From contig OY855908.1 of the NCBI GenBank assembly GCA_963693305.1, positions 27,974,305 through 28,038,304 of the forward strand: a DNA stretch of 64,000 nucleotides. The letters run 5' to 3'. This document shows, piece by piece, positions 35,260 to 48,404 of the stretch. The first letter of the stretch is position 1. Every line of letters begins with the position of its first letter. Source of the stretch: Meandrina meandrites (Eukaryota; Cnidaria; Anthozoa; Scleractinia; Meandrinidae). The translations under genes were made by a program, and so were the position numbers. The notes below the pieces were generated by a model. That model had not been told where the DNA came from. It saw nothing but the letters and a program-made list of their open reading frames with translations, and did not search any database.

Positions 35260-37730
35260 ACCTTTCGAACGCTGTCCATGATGTCTAGAGGTACATCGAT
35301 ATGAAGATCAAACAGAAACAGCAGATCATGCTCACTTGGAACACGCTCAACAGCTTTGTTCAACGCTAGCGTCTTGTAAAATTTGCATTTCAATGGAACA
35401 ATCGTGTGTCTTCTATGAAGAAGCGAGGTGTTGAACGCCTTATTCATGTCAATATCTTGGCTTTGAAAGTCAGCGACCATGACGTGGAAGTTCTTATCAC
35501 CGGTTAATAAGCTGGCAACAGTGAGTTCATTGATAAAATGATAAACCCATCTTCCTTGAACCTTGACCGGCAGTATAAAGTACACTGTAACGTTGTTATT
35601 CCAGTTCATGCCTCTTGGAAAACACTAATGGCGGCCAACCTTTTCTTCATAGACGTATTCTGACAGACGAAACGACTGATCAGTGTCTTCCAGACCGACT
35701 TCTACATCAACAGAGAAACGATCGCCATAAACTGGATCTAATTTTTGCGTCACTTTATGAGTTCGCCTCAAAAAGTAAATCCCTAATGGGGAGAGGAACA
35801 AAATTAATTTTTAGCATTTTGCAAGCAGTGTGCATAGCGGGCTTAAATGGAGGCCATTTCTGCTTTATATAGCGAAAATGACGGCCGCCAAATTGGAATC
35901 TCGCCAACACAAAAGACTTCTTAAAATTATAGTGATGGTAACCTGCGTTTTCAGTTGTCAATTACTTTTCGGTTACTTTCGAGACTTTCGAAACATTTCT
36001 GACGGAAGTTAGCCTTTTGCTTCCTGTCAATTCACGGCAGACATTAAAACTAGGAGTAATCATAGAATATGCAGTGCGTTCGCCATGCTTGCCATTGAAG
36101 AACACGCCACCACAAGATTAGGATGCGTATTGCTACCGTTGAGCGCAAGAATTGTTTACAGCCTATCGCTATCCGCTTAATAGAATTCTTTTTGCGCGCG
36201 CTGTCTTTGCGGCTAATGTCATTGTTGACGTTGATGTAACGCAATTAATTGCCTTCTAATGTCTTCTCGCATGAGATCGAGGCCATCCTGCCACATACCG
36301 ACATACATACCGACATACCGATATACATACCGACATACATACCGACATAGAACGACTTTCGCTTGCGCGTTCACAGGACAACCACGGGACCACAGGTCAC
36401 CACAAGATTAGGATGCGTTCTCCTATCGTCGAACGCAATAAAGACCATCCTTAAACTGACCGAGTCGGTTTTCAAAAACAGATAACAGGTTGGCCGTTGT
36501 TTCTAGAATTGCCAGAGGAAATTGTTCTGAAAGGAAAAATTGTTTCGTGCGGCGTGAAATATTCGGCTTTGTATCCAGCTGTATCGTGAATGAAACTAAG
36601 AGAAACATGTATGTAGAGAAAAATATTTTATAGTGCACAAAGTTCAAATAGACAAAAATTGACGCAAAAGATATGGCAAAATCCCGGGAACACTATTTGT
36701 GTAGTGCGAGCGAAAAACAAATCGTTTGTCGAACCCATAATAGACAATAGAGAGCACAGAAGGTGCCGTGCAGGTGCCGATAATAGCGTGTTGCCGGAAA
36801 GTTAAAAGTTGCGTTTCATTGCTATAACCGGCTAAGCCTGTTGCGCGGAAAATAACATGAATAACAACTTTATTTATAGCAATATTACAACTTTATTTGT
36901 ATTCGATTTTTTTATATATCAACTATCAACTTTTATTTTTATTATTATTTCTTCACATTCATAACAACAATTATTACAAAAAATAATCGAAGAGGAAAAC
37001 AAGCTACATAAATTATTACTCACATTAAAATACCTAAAACTGGTTTAACAACAAACAATAAAACTAGTGGTAAAGGCGACTCATCTGCCTAGAACAGGTT
37101 TTTAGATTTTAGTTTGTATTGCTTGTGATTATAATTAATCGTGGGTGCAGGTGCTTTCAATTTGTACAGTTTGATGATATTTAAATCATCATAACATGTG
37201 ATAGAGGGTTGTTCATCCACAAATTGAGTCTATTGAATTTAAAAGCGGAGTGTCGCGCGTAAGTTTTAGCAAAATATGTGCTACCTTGTTCAAAAACCTT
37301 GTTTCCTGAAAGATAACATAAATGCATTTTTATTGCCTGTTCTAAATGCGATTGTATAACGTCTATAAAGATAAACGTTCCAAGGCTCTGAAATTTCCTT
37401 GATAGTGAAAAGCTTCGAGCTGCCAGCGCATGCTGCGAGGAGCGTCTATGGTCGGCAAAGCATAACGTATATTGTGCAGCCAGGCGCGACAAGCTTCACA
37501 AAGTTCTGAACTCGTGTAGCCTTGCCCGACTCCAGACGTCTGCTTAGTTCAGATGGGAGAGTGAAAAAAGGCGATATTCCTTGCAATCCTTGCGAAAATT
37601 TCCAAACGGAGCCAACGCAGAATGTAAGCAGAGAGCACATGCAATCACATGGTGTCTCATTAGTGAGAGCAGATGCAGTCTATTCGTACGGATGAATAAG
37701 TTGTCCATCGCAATCCGTGTTGCCCCCCCG
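35260..37730 (-). pseudogene. Decayed B copy: orphan exon 2 plus intron and upstream flanks, exon 1 deleted
   Basis: Exon-2 homolog at 35260-35782 retains its GTGAGT-type donor and AG acceptor and codes [13 protein letters not shown] and [14 protein letters not shown]. It carries one extra T just after the acceptor (frameshift) and a TAG in place of the codon after GRH (B1 has GGRLCFP). To its right, 35990-36760 matches B-family intron 1 (GGAAGTTAGCCTTTTGCTTC, GTATGTAGAGAAAAAT). The homology then jumps to family upstream sequence (37250-37730), so exon 1 is missing. Exons 3 and 4 are also absent on the left. Not expected to make protein. Confidence 0.8.
36291..36349. repeat. Short tandem repeat ACATACCGACAT
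   Basis: Five to six imperfect units of CATACCGACATA inside the decayed B copy. Confidence 0.8.
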
Positions 37731-37974
37731 AACCCCCCCCCCCCCCCCCTGCCCTATTGTGGCTTTTAAACAGATTTTGATTTCAAGTTTATAATTAATT
37801 TTTGTTCTGAAACTGAATATCTGAAAATATCGCTGAAGGAAAATTAAAGATACAGCTATCGATAGAAACACATCTTCATCCATTCCTCGCTCCGACAACT
37901 TGTATTACGGTCATTTCTTTAAATTATGATTTGGCGATCGCAGCGAGCAGCTTTGCCAACACTCACTGAATCCC

Positions 37975-38055
37975 CGTCCTCCGGATTTCAAATCAAGCGC
38001 CCTAATACTCGGCAATACTACCTCGAAAGAAGGCTACGTGGCCTAGTGGTTTTCA
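37975..38055. repeat. tRNA-Ser-like relics near B2 (second copy)
   Basis: Corresponds to 8870-8945 next to B1: inverted ACTCGGCAATACT / GGATTTCAAATCAAGCGC on one side and GGCTACGTGGCCTAGTGGTT on the other. More mutated than the B1 pair. Confidence 0.45.
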
Positions 38056-38114
38056 AAGAAGGTTGTATTAGAAATTGCATAAACCAACCCAAATGCAACA
38101 CTATCACTAACACT

Positions 38115-41100
38115 CTAATTCCAAGTTTTCTGTTTCGTATGATAATGATGATAGAGGCCTGGGTGCTTGATTCGTTCAACTTCCAACGTAGCGTTTAGAA
38201 CGCGGCTCAGTAGATCCCAGTCCTCTCCGCCCCATTTGTATTTGAAGTCCTCTGTGTTCATTCCTTTAGAGAAAAGGGAGACATTTAAAATTAAACAGCA
38301 TCCTATAGGTAGCCACACCAAAAACGAGAACAGAAAGAGCCTCCCCACCCCCACCGTCAAAAAAAAAAAGAAATAGAAAAGACTAAAACAAGACATTGTA
38401 ACTTGTTTTGAGATTGTAACGAGTGCTTCTTCAAATCTCCTCGATGTGTATGTGCTGACTTCTGTTCACTAAAATCTTGTTTGTAGTATGACTCGAGTAC
38501 ACTTCACGAAAATGATCTTCATGAGGAAACTTGTTGTCATATATAATGCGACGGATAGCATTAGATTGGATGCTTTGAAAATTTGCTTATTTGTGTTGTT
38601 TTATCATTATTTTGGAGAATCGTGCAAAACTGAACTCAATCAATTCAAACTAGGGTTTTTCCTTGCATTTGACAGACAATTTAGACCCTATGGTCTTACT
38701 TCTCGTAAGCGTGAACGTCCCATAAGCCCGAATGTTGGCCTGACATTTTAAATGGTCTTCTACTAGAGTTTTGACTGTTACTTCTCAAACTTATTAATAA
38801 TTCAACCTGTAAGTTACAACGAAGAAATTCATAACCGTGAAGGAGGTTTGGATACCCGATCTCAATAAGCATAGATTTTTACGATCTTATTTGATCTCCA
38901 TTTACTCCTTATTTTTTGTTTCGAATGAGAAGATATATCAAACACTCGAGACAGTGTTTCAACGGTCATCCAAACACCTTGAATTTCTTAAAAATACTCC
39001 GCTGCGCGTCGTATTTTCAATTCTCTTCTCGGTGTTTGGATATCCCGATGAAACAATGTCTCGCGTATTTGATATGTTACTCCAAACCATTGTAGTTCAG
39101 GCTATGAAAGAACGACATTACCCTTCTATTTAATTTTCTTACCTCCAAAACGTGTCCAGTCTGATTTATACACACTTAGAAGACCAAATCCGAACTTTTC
39201 CCAGTAGCCTCGATGGTCGACATAAGTGCTACCACAACGCAGACGTCCTACAACGGGTGCGTAGACTAGATGTCCTTCTATCGTGTTCTACAAGCAAAGG
39301 GAGAATAAATCATAAGATGTTCGAAACATCGTTTCAATCGCGCGTATATCTGGTATTGCATGGAAAGCTAGGAAAAGCTTAGGAGGAGTTCCACTAAAGT
39401 CCAATCGAGGACATATTTCCGTGGTCTACACTATTAAGAGACCACAGAATCGAAATGAACCCATTCATTGTGGAACTCATTGTGGAACCACAAGCCACAG
39501 ATGAGTGGTTTCGCAAATTTTTAGACATATTCTGGCGCTATTTATATGGTCTCGAACAGTGTAGGCCATGAAAAGTGTGATATATAAGCTGTTTTATCTT
39601 TACAGTAAAATCGAAAATTATCGGTTACTTAGCTTGAAAATGGGTACGAAAAGTGAGCTCGAACGTTCGCCTGATGGCGACTACTTCGTCGCAAATTTCG
39701 TTCAAAATGTGTCAATTGCATTTCATTATTCGAGGCCGGTATTTGTCGTTGTTTTCTTAGGTTTTTGGAAAAGTTGCGACAATCTCTCAAGTCCTAATTC
39801 CGAGAGTTGCCTGCCGTAGCGTGAGTTACGGATTATCAGAGCCTTAGCCCGACTTCAGAACTAGACGACTAGACGAGGCAATTTTCCTGCGCCGAAGGCG
39901 CGACCACAAGGGGGAGGGGGGGGGGGGGTGGGGGTATGCTCGCTCAGAAAAGTTTAGAGACTCAGCGCGCGCGCATTTACCATGGCATTTTTCTAATTTT
40001 TCTGGAGAATATTTCTCAATTAAACGCTTCTTTAAAAAAGGACGAAATCAAGACGAGATAAGTGACTCATCTTCCTTCAAGACTTGCTAGCTACGGTCCT
40101 GGTTGCGTCATTTTCATGGTCTATACTCTCTCATTGACCATAGCCTCGGCCAAAAATCGTACATTTGTTAAAACTGTTCTAAGTTAGAAACAAAACAATG
40201 TTACAGAACGCGCGACAGTAGTTTACCTATCATTACGGTGTAACTTGGTGCCATGGTGCCTGGTGCCAAACTTATATTAGGCAGGCTTATAACGGAGGTA
40301 TTTTTTCTCCCTTTAATATCTTATGACCCACCCGGCGGAGGAGGGGGGGGGGGAGGTAATTGCGGGAAATTTTACATTATCCTCGGTTCTTCTCCTTTTT
40401 CTAACGCTTGTCCGACTCTTCTACGGCCCCTCCGACTGAGGGCCTAGAACAACGACAGAGAAAAACATAATGGAGTCAAAGTTACTGAAAGGTGATTAAA
40501 AAACGAACATTGATTTATCTAATAATAATTATAAAAACAATATATAATTATAATAAGAACCTTCCCAGAATCCTTTGCAACTGAAAAATCGTAAATGCCA
40601 AATAACTTGGTCAGTTTGAAGCCAGCAAGAGTACTATGTCGTATAGAAATAACTCTTACCATAAACTACTTCTTATGTGAGACATAGGGTGATGACAGGA
40701 TTAGTCACCTGACTTTGCTCAGAAGTTCGTTTTTGCTAACTTGCAGCTTGAAGCACATTGGCGTGAGGCATTTCGGACTGCACAGGAACCGAACAAAATA
40801 TAAATATTAAGGGAGCTATGTACAATTTTCAAAAAGTGGGAGTCTGGGTACAAGTGCATATCTGGCGTTACATTAAATGCGAAGAAACAATAAAGTACAT
40901 GTTGGTAGATACTTCCATGCTAAATACATTTTTATCACTTTCATTGTTATGACGTCATCTGTCACGTGACCAGAAAGGACCACAATTTTAAATTCGCTTG
41001 AAAACTTTACTACAATCTTTCTCTTAGGATCTTTTTAAGCGAGCTTCTAGTTTTTTAAATAGCCATGATTACTTTTTCCTAAAAAACGTACGGCAGTGAA

Positions 41101-44100
41101 AAATACAGTTGGAAAGTTTGTTGGCTTCCTACTCAGGGAACATTTGCAGTAGAAATAAAAGAAAATTTTGCCAAAGGCGTGAGTGTATACTCTTTATGAT
41201 GGCGTTGTCAATTTCTTGTCATTTTAATTGCTTTTGGCGAGGATGGATTTTATTTCTTTCAGCCAAAAGGAGTGGAGCCTGGGGAGAAGTTTAGCAGCAG
41301 CTTCTCCCCGATTTCCCCGACCCCATCCCCGCTCATCCCAACTCCTCCCCGCTGCTCGGGGATTCCCGGTGGTCCGTATTGTTCAAAAAATCAAAATGGC
41401 GACGATTGGCGACGAGAAACTGGATTTTGAGTTATATAGGGTAGTTTTGCCAATGTTCTTTCTTTTTGACGCGATCACAACGAGTTTCCAAACGCAGGGT
41501 ATTCTTCTTCTATTCGTATTCCCGATAAAGAAGAATATGTAATGAGGAAAAACGGCGAGGAAAACGTTTCGCAAACATTCCTAATAGAAAATTACATTGA
41601 CCTGAGGTAAGCGTTTCTCATTGTACAACGATTTTATTTTCAAGACTGGTTTAAGCTTATGTCTTCGACGTTTATCATGTATGACTATTTATAAAAGTGC
41701 TAGCGATAGAATCGTGCTAACTCACGGCTGGAATTAAAACCGAGCTCGGAGGAAAAAAAGATTTTGAGTGTCAGTCAGTTCATCGAAAAATGTAATTGTA
41801 TTTATGCATGTCATCTGAATTTTAAGCGACTTCAAATTAATAAGAATCGCATCCTTTCATTATTTAGACGCGAGGAAATGTTTGTCAGAATATTGACCGA
41901 GTGGCCATTTCAGGCCGCAAAGAAAAAGTACATTTGAGTTGGGTTTTAAATAAAATAAATGAAGAAAAAATCACTTAATTTAAGTGTCAGTTAACTTAGT
42001 TTAAATTTGTATCTTCCCATGACGTGAACTGTATTGGTAGACATAGATTAACGTTTCTTTTGCATTTTGTGGCCTACAGGTATTTTGTGGGATAACTAGA
42101 ATGCCTAATGTTTAGACAGGATTTACAGAATTCAGAACTGAGGACATTCTGGATTACTGGTGAGTTAAACTATGAATTATTACAATTTCAGGTAGTTGTT
42201 GATCTCTTAACTGTTATAATGTACTATTTGGAAACAGGCAAAGTGATTTTAAGGCTAACTGGAGTGCTATTTACGATAACTGGAATCTTATGTAGGTTAA
42301 CTGGAATGGCTCGCATGGCTCGCATGTTTCATGACACATAAGTGCCATACAAGCCAGAAATTCCTAACCCAACTCTAAAACTTGGAATACGGAATACGGA
42401 ACGCAAACCAGAAACCGGAACAGGAATCCGGATTTCCGGAATCTGGAAAACAAAATGGGAAAGACCAAAGAAAGAAAATTAATTTCTTTAAATCCGAAAT
42501 ATGACGTTGCATAGTTTGCTCTTTATAAGGGACCATTCATTTTTTATGCGTTTGGAAGGGGGGGGGGGGGGGGGGGGGCTCACCAACTCACCTTTCGAAC
42601 GCTGTCCATGATATCTATAGGCACATCGATATGAAGATCAAACAGGAACAGCAGATCATGCTCACTTGGAACACGCTCAACAGCCTTGTTCAACGCTAGT
42701 GTCTTGTAAAATTTACCCTTCAATGGAACAATCGTGTGTCTACTGTGAAGAAGCGAAGTGTTGAACGCCTTATCCATGTCAATATTCTGGCTTTCAAAGT
42801 CAACGACCATGACGTGGAAGTTGTTATCACCGGTTAATAAGCTGGCAACAGTGAGTTCATTGATAAAATGATAAACCCATCTTCCTTGATCCTTGACCGG
42901 TAGTATAAAATACACTGTAGCGTTGTTATTCCAGTTCATGCCTCTCGGAAAACACAAACGGCGGCCAACCTTTTCTTCATAGACGTGCTCTGACAGACGA
43001 ATCGGCTGATCGGTGCTATCTAGACCGAGTTCTAGATCAACAGAAAAACGATCGCCATGAACTCCATCTGATTTTTGCGTCACTTTATGAATTCGCCTCA
43101 AAAAGTACTTCCTAAATGGAGAGAGCACCAAAATTTATTTTCAGCATCTAACGTATAAGCAACTTAAAGGGTCCCTCACAACCAGTGTAAATGCGTCTTT
43201 GGCAATCATTATTTCCAAAATAAACGGCCGCCAAATTCGAATATCGCAAACTCAAAGACTTCTTAAAATTAGGATTAGCGGTAATTATTGTTCCACTATT
43301 GCGCAATTTTCCCAGATTAGGTCACGACAACGCGCAAAATATGGCACGTTATTACACTGTAGAACAGGGCAAAAATACGGACGCAAAGCGGAGCAAGAAA
43401 GTGGCCGGACAAGACGTCCCAAACTTTGACTTGTTTACCTCCTTAATATCGGAATAATAAATACCTTATTCGATGGTTTGACATATAATACGACATCTAA
43501 TACGAGCATCCGGCAACTCGCAAAATCATCCATGTCCAATACACCCAAAGTGAGTCAATTCGTCTCGGATACCTGACGATTCGACTCGATTCGTACGGAG
43601 TCAATCTGCATCACCGGAAGTCAAGTCGTGGTATGCAATGATAACTGAATATGAACCTTCCTCGTTCTTAAAACGTGAGTCGATTCGTCTAGGATTCGCG
43701 CGAATCATCTCTTGGAAAGTCAAATCGAGTAGCAGTAATTACTTGGTCAATAACATTTGTAATTGCATGGCAAGAGAGTATATAGTCTCTTACAATTGCT
43801 TAGTGATTGCACGCATCTTTTTATAATCATACTGGTTAAAGATCTTTCTATCTATTACATGTTGCATCCTCCTAAGTTACATACATACATAGATACTTTT
43901 ATTGATGCTCCCTAAAAAGGTTTTTCAGCTCAATACAATACAATTACAAATAATTATAGATTTAAATTTAAATTAATTAAGAATATAAGTATAATTATAA
44001 TTGCAATAAATATGTCAAAAATATTCTAAATGTAAAAAATTAACCTAATAATACATTTGCGAAATGGCGCCTAAAATTCTTGGGGCATTTTAAAGACTTA

Positions 44101-47100
44101 ATGTTGAGCGAAGTCACTCTGCACGCAGGCGCTCGGGCGCTTTCCATTCAACAAAAAATTCCGGAAATTCGGGGACGGGAAGCGAATGGAACGGATATTT
44201 CCCGGAATAAAATTCCGGAATTTTAGGACAACCTCGCGAGGTTTTCCTAAATTCCGGAAAATCGAAACAACTAGAAAATGCCGTTCTATTCTACCATTCC
44301 TGCTCGAGCCCAGTTCTAGCCGGAATCAAACGTATTCGCACAGTCAGATGGCTTCTAAATACTGTAAATATCAGTGCTCGGAGTGTTTGTTTTCCAAAAG
44401 TTTACAGCTCTTACTCGAGCATGATTGCTCCCGTAATATAGCTAGTACAACAGCAGAAATGGTAAGTTTTAGAAACAGCTCGCATGTTTCTCTCGTCATT
44501 CAAAAGTGACTCCCTAAACTCGTCAGGAAAAAAACGCTGGTATCGTATACTCTGAGTAGTCGCGCACTCGATTTAAATTCCTTCGCATGTAACAGCTAAG
44601 CTGCACTGAAAAAATATAATCATCGTCCTCGCTTAAAATATTGTTCGTTTTAACTTTAAAGTCGTCGAAGCAAGTAAAAGAGGCAACGAGTCCGCCATTT
44701 GTTTGCTTTGGTTTATTTTGTATTTTCGCGCGAAACTTGGAAGGTGACCGGTTGGCGCAACCTCCCGGAAAATTCTGTTCCATTTGCCACAAGGAATACC
44801 TGTCATTTCAAACCGGAATTTTTGGTCGAATGGAAAGCGCCCCTCATCTTCCCATGCTTCGTCAATGATGCCATCGATGCCATGACAACCATTTCCCAAA
44901 TCAGAGAAATCGACTTCAGGGTAAGACGAATCGACATCCAGGCAGAAGATTCGTGCCGAATCGATGGATTCGACTTCATTCCACAACATTTTCAACCCTC
45001 TCCCGTGGCAAACTTGCTGACTTTTTCAATGTCTCTCGCAAATCGACTTCCAGTAAGACAAATTGACCGTAAGACAAACCCTCCCTCTTGACGAGTGTAT
45101 TAAATTTATGAGTTCGAGTTAGAAATTTCGAGTTCGAGTTAGAATTAGAATTTCGAGTTTGAGCTAAAATTTCGAGTTCTAGTTAAAGGGAAGTGCCTGA
45201 AAAGTTACTGACTGATTTCGTGATGGAAGACGAAAAAAAAGAAAACAAAAGAAAGAAAACGAAAACGAAAGGCCCACAACGTGACATTTTCGCGGTTGGT
45301 CACGCATAGTGTCGCCCTTATCAACAAATGACAGCTAACCGCAAGCAAAAACTAACTGCAAGCAAACCAGAGTGGAACTAACCACAAGCAAACCAGAGTG
45401 GAACTAACCGCAAGCAAACCAGAGTGGAGCTAACCGCAAGCAACTCGATATTTTAACTCGAACTCGAAATTCTAACTCAAACTCGAAATTTCTAACTCGA
45501 ACTCATGAAATCGACAGACCCCCTCTTGACTAAGGTGCCGAATATTTTCTAAGTGTCGCGAAAATTGACTTCCGGTATGACGGATAAACATCAAGGCAGA
45601 CCAATCGCCTCGAATCGATGGATTCGACTAGATTTGACCACATTTTCAACCTTCTCTGGACTGGTCACCAAGTTGCTGTCCGTCAAGTGACATGGTCTAA
45701 TCGACTCACTTTGGGTGTATTGGACAATATAACTAGAAGTACACTGACCCTGGTCGATTTTCAAAAACGGGCAACCAGCGAATGGTAAGTTAGCTACTGA
45801 TTCTATTAAGCCCGGCATAGTCAATCGAACGTTCGAAAATCAAACTCAATGGAACTCCATCGAACTCAATCCGTGGATTGAGTTCGATTGAGTTCGGCAA
45901 TCGAACGAAATCGAACAGTGAGTTCGATTTCCGAACAAATCGAATTCAGTCGAAAAAATCGAACTCAATCGAACTCAATCCATCTTATTGTGTTCGATTG
46001 GGTTCAAAAACCGAACTCAATCGAACACAGTTAATTGGATTGCGGTCGATTGGCTCTGGTAAACCTATACAAAGCAAGCCCAAAGCAACCCCATCAAAAC
46101 ACTGTCAGGTTTTGCTTGTGCCTTTTTACAATTTATTCTTATAACAGAAACCCCATTTATAAACTCTCCACGGCATTTAAAAGAACAGAACAGAACACGT
46201 TGAAGGTGACCTAATTGTCCGTGCTCGTTTGCAACTCGGAATGCACGGCCTACATGTCTCGCCTATTTTCTTTAAAACCTTGAAAACTTCGCCATCCTTA
46301 ACGTCAAAGCGGCATTTCCGGAAGCCTTTTACTACACGTTTGAAGCTTACAAGCCACAGTGCATCTGGAGCCATTTCTGCGGAATTTCTTCGTTTACGAA
46401 AAACACGCGCGCTACACTCCTGGTTGAAATAACTCGAGCTTCGAAGATTTGGTTATGGATTTTCAACGCCTGTTTTACACAAATCACGAGTTCGAAAATC
46501 GAACTTTCGATTGCGTTCGATTGATTTTATTTCTTTTCGGTGAGTTCGATTTCGTTCGATTTCTGAACTCAATCCAACTCAATCCATGAATTGAGTTCGA
46601 TTGAGTTCGATTAAGTTCGATTGAAATTTAGTTCGATTGGGTTCGATTGACTATGCCGGGATTATACAAGTGAACAGATCAATTAAGGTGGCGCGCCATA
46701 TGCCGCCTTTTCCGAGAATTTTGTTTGTCGTTTCTGAGAAATGCCTACGGCTTTGTATCCATCCATGAATAAAACATCTACATCTACATTTATTGAGTTG
46801 ATAAAATCTTGAAAGACATCATATCAACTAGCCAAAATAAATACAAAAGATGTGCATATGCATAATAAAATAAAAGTGATTTACATATGTCTGTAAGCAG
46901 AGATGCCTGATGTTTCATGAATGCATGTACGATTAATCAACAGAAGAAACTTCTTAACTTACTTGGAGGTCTTTAGCCGCAGCGATGAGATTAACTTATC
47001 CACAACTGCCTGAACTACACCCCTGTCAGCTGCTTCGTTAGGTAAGGTGCTTTCGGGCCGCCGATCCGCATCACCCATACTAGTATCGTCAGCTGGGAAG

Positions 47101-48050
47101 ACGCTCGACATCGATTTATGAACCATTTCGCGACCTTGGTTTCCATTATCTGTACCGTTTAACACAAAACTAGTCTTGTAATCGCAAGAAGGAAGATAAT
47201 TGTCTTTAGGGACCAAAGGAAGGGAATAAAAATTCAAGTATTGGCGACTTGTTATTTTAGATTTCAGCTCAACCTCCTGAAGATAGCGACCTGAAAAGAC
47301 ACTATGTAAAACATCTTTTCGCGCCGTTACCAAGACATTGTCGGTATACGAAGATAGGTAATCTGAACTGATCAGTTTAAAAGCTGCGTCTTTGAAACTT
47401 TTCCAATACACTTGCACGAAGCCACTTCCAACACCTTGCTTGTGAACAACCTCTATGTAGTATCTACTGCCCTCGAGAAGCCTCAACTGTTCCGACATTT
47501 GATCGGGATATTTATTGGATTGGTTCATTTTCGTCCATGCGTTTGTACCTTGTTTAAAAACTCGTGCAATCAACCGTTTTTCGTTTGGATCTTCATTTTG
47601 ACTGAGCCATAACTCGGATTCATCATCAGACGCTATCGCAAAGCGGTATAAGCCGCTTTCTGGTGGACGCACGAAGCCAAAGATCTGCTGGCCATAGTCT
47701 ACAGTGTTGTCTTCAATTTGAAAGTCGTTAACAAACTTCATTAAACGTTCATCGGGGTATCGAGGAAAAAACAAAGATTGCCGCAAATTTGATAATCGCG
47801 ACCCACACAAACCTCGCCAGACGTGAATATTCAGGGCGCCCACTACAGATTTTGTTGGCAGTTTGTCGTTTTCCGTGTGGTTATTTCCAACATCGTCACT
47901 GTGACTTGTCGATTCTTCAGAAAACTTGGAGACATAGAAACCGATTGAAAACGATAGCACAACTTGTATGCCTATTAAGACGAACTTTCTAAATCTCAGA
48001 CGTATACGCGATACCAGAAATCTTCGAGCAGCCCTCACCATGCTCATCAT
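38115..48050 (-). CDS. B2: B4GALNT3/4-like glycosyltransferase, intact paralog of B1
   Basis: Exons 5' to 3': 46963-48050, 42592-43111, 39143-39287, 38115-38263. Exon lengths (1088, 520, 145, 149) and phases are identical to B1, giving 633 aa. It has a type II membrane anchor at residues 23-40, a PA14 domain ([12 protein letters not shown] onward) and a catalytic domain with [13 protein letters not shown], the DLH triad and WGGEDW. Differences from B1 are scattered replacements (for example KKYFLRR for KEYFLRR at the exon 2 start, and WEKFGFG for WERIGFG), with no lesion. Intron 1 is 3.9 kb, against 1.4 kb in B1, because of nested inverted-repeat elements. Intron 2 is 3.3 kb. A run of about 20 G lies some 10 bases beyond the exon-2 donor. 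Confidence 0.88.
39288..42591. other. B2 intron 2
   Basis: No gene recognised. It contains poly(G) stretches (about 39910-39935, 40343-40352, 42558-42578). A GC-richer patch at 41280-41410 is followed by the plus-strand frame [20 protein letters not shown] (from 41395), possibly the start of a degraded transposon gene. AACTGGA-type short repeats lie at 42255-42310. Confidence 0.3.
43870..44060 (-). mobile_element. Possible LINE 3' tail
   Basis: On the minus strand, AGGGAGCATCAATAAAAGTA is followed by TCTATGTATGTATGT, a common invertebrate non-LTR 3' end. No coding part remains. Confidence 0.35.
44135..44842. mobile_element. MITE with GGGCGCTTTCCATTC ends, nested
   Basis: The left end GGGCGCTTTCCATTCAACAA and the right end GTCGAATGGAAAGCGCCC are inverted repeats, with AATTCCGGAA palindromes inside the left end (44160-44265). 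The pattern is common for hAT-type MITEs in corals, but an 8-bp duplication is not evident. Confidence 0.6.
45105..45510. repeat. TCGAGTT foldback with internal 26-bp minisatellite
   Basis: The left arm repeats GAGTTCGAGTTAGAA; the right arm repeats the inverse, TTCTAACTCGAACTC. Between the arms lies a minisatellite of AGAGTGGAACTAACCGCAAG plus CAAACC, about 26 bp, three to four copies (45358-45440). Confidence 0.75.
45811..46660. mobile_element. MITE built of TCGAACTCAATC repeats
   Basis: The left end CCCGGCATAGTCAATCGAAC and the right end GTTCGATTGACTATGCCGGG are perfect inverse copies, 850 bases apart. Both flanks inside are runs of TCGAACTCAATC and its inverse; the middle (46080-46440) is unrelated. 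It probably expanded from short terminal repeats. Confidence 0.75.
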
Positions 48051-48404
48051 ATTCCGCGAGAAGCTTCCGTGGCTATAAAATCCTGTATGCTATTACAGTG
48101 TAGTCAGAGAGATATCTGCGATGGTGGAAATTGTTAGTATGCGAAAAATGGCCAAACATAACCACAGCAGGATATTAACAGAGACGCGTGTTGTTGAGAA
48201 TAGTGCATCTTATTAGTAAGTACAGGGGCCTGTGATTCGTACAAATGAAGACGATTTCTTTTACAACCCATAAAACCGAATTGTCCATCGAAAAATGGCC
48301 GCAAGTTGACAACTTGTGTTTCCTCGTGAAAACAGGCTATTAAAGCGTGTCATGCACGAAAAATGGCAAAAATAACTTTGTATCTCTCGCCACTTACAAC
48401 TATA

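Larger units (their letters stand above)
43534..45725. mobile_element. Composite inverted-repeat element in B2 intron 1
   Basis: The left end GTCCAATACACCCAAAGTGA and the right end TCACTTTGGGTGTATTGGAC are inverse copies, about 2.2 kb apart. Internal direct repeats of GAATCGATGGATTCGACT lie at about 44955 and 45610. Two further elements are nested inside (44135-44842 and 45105-45510). No transposase frame is intact. Target duplication was not resolved. Confidence 0.65.

Noticed and set aside
36291..36349. CRISPR-like array
   Set aside because: Units are about 12 bases with no spacers, and the DNA is animal; it is a simple tandem repeat.
41395..41541. Start of a gene reading [20 protein letters not shown]
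   Set aside because: No continuation, donor or homologous exon was seen; it may be the 5' end of a degraded transposase but cannot be supported.
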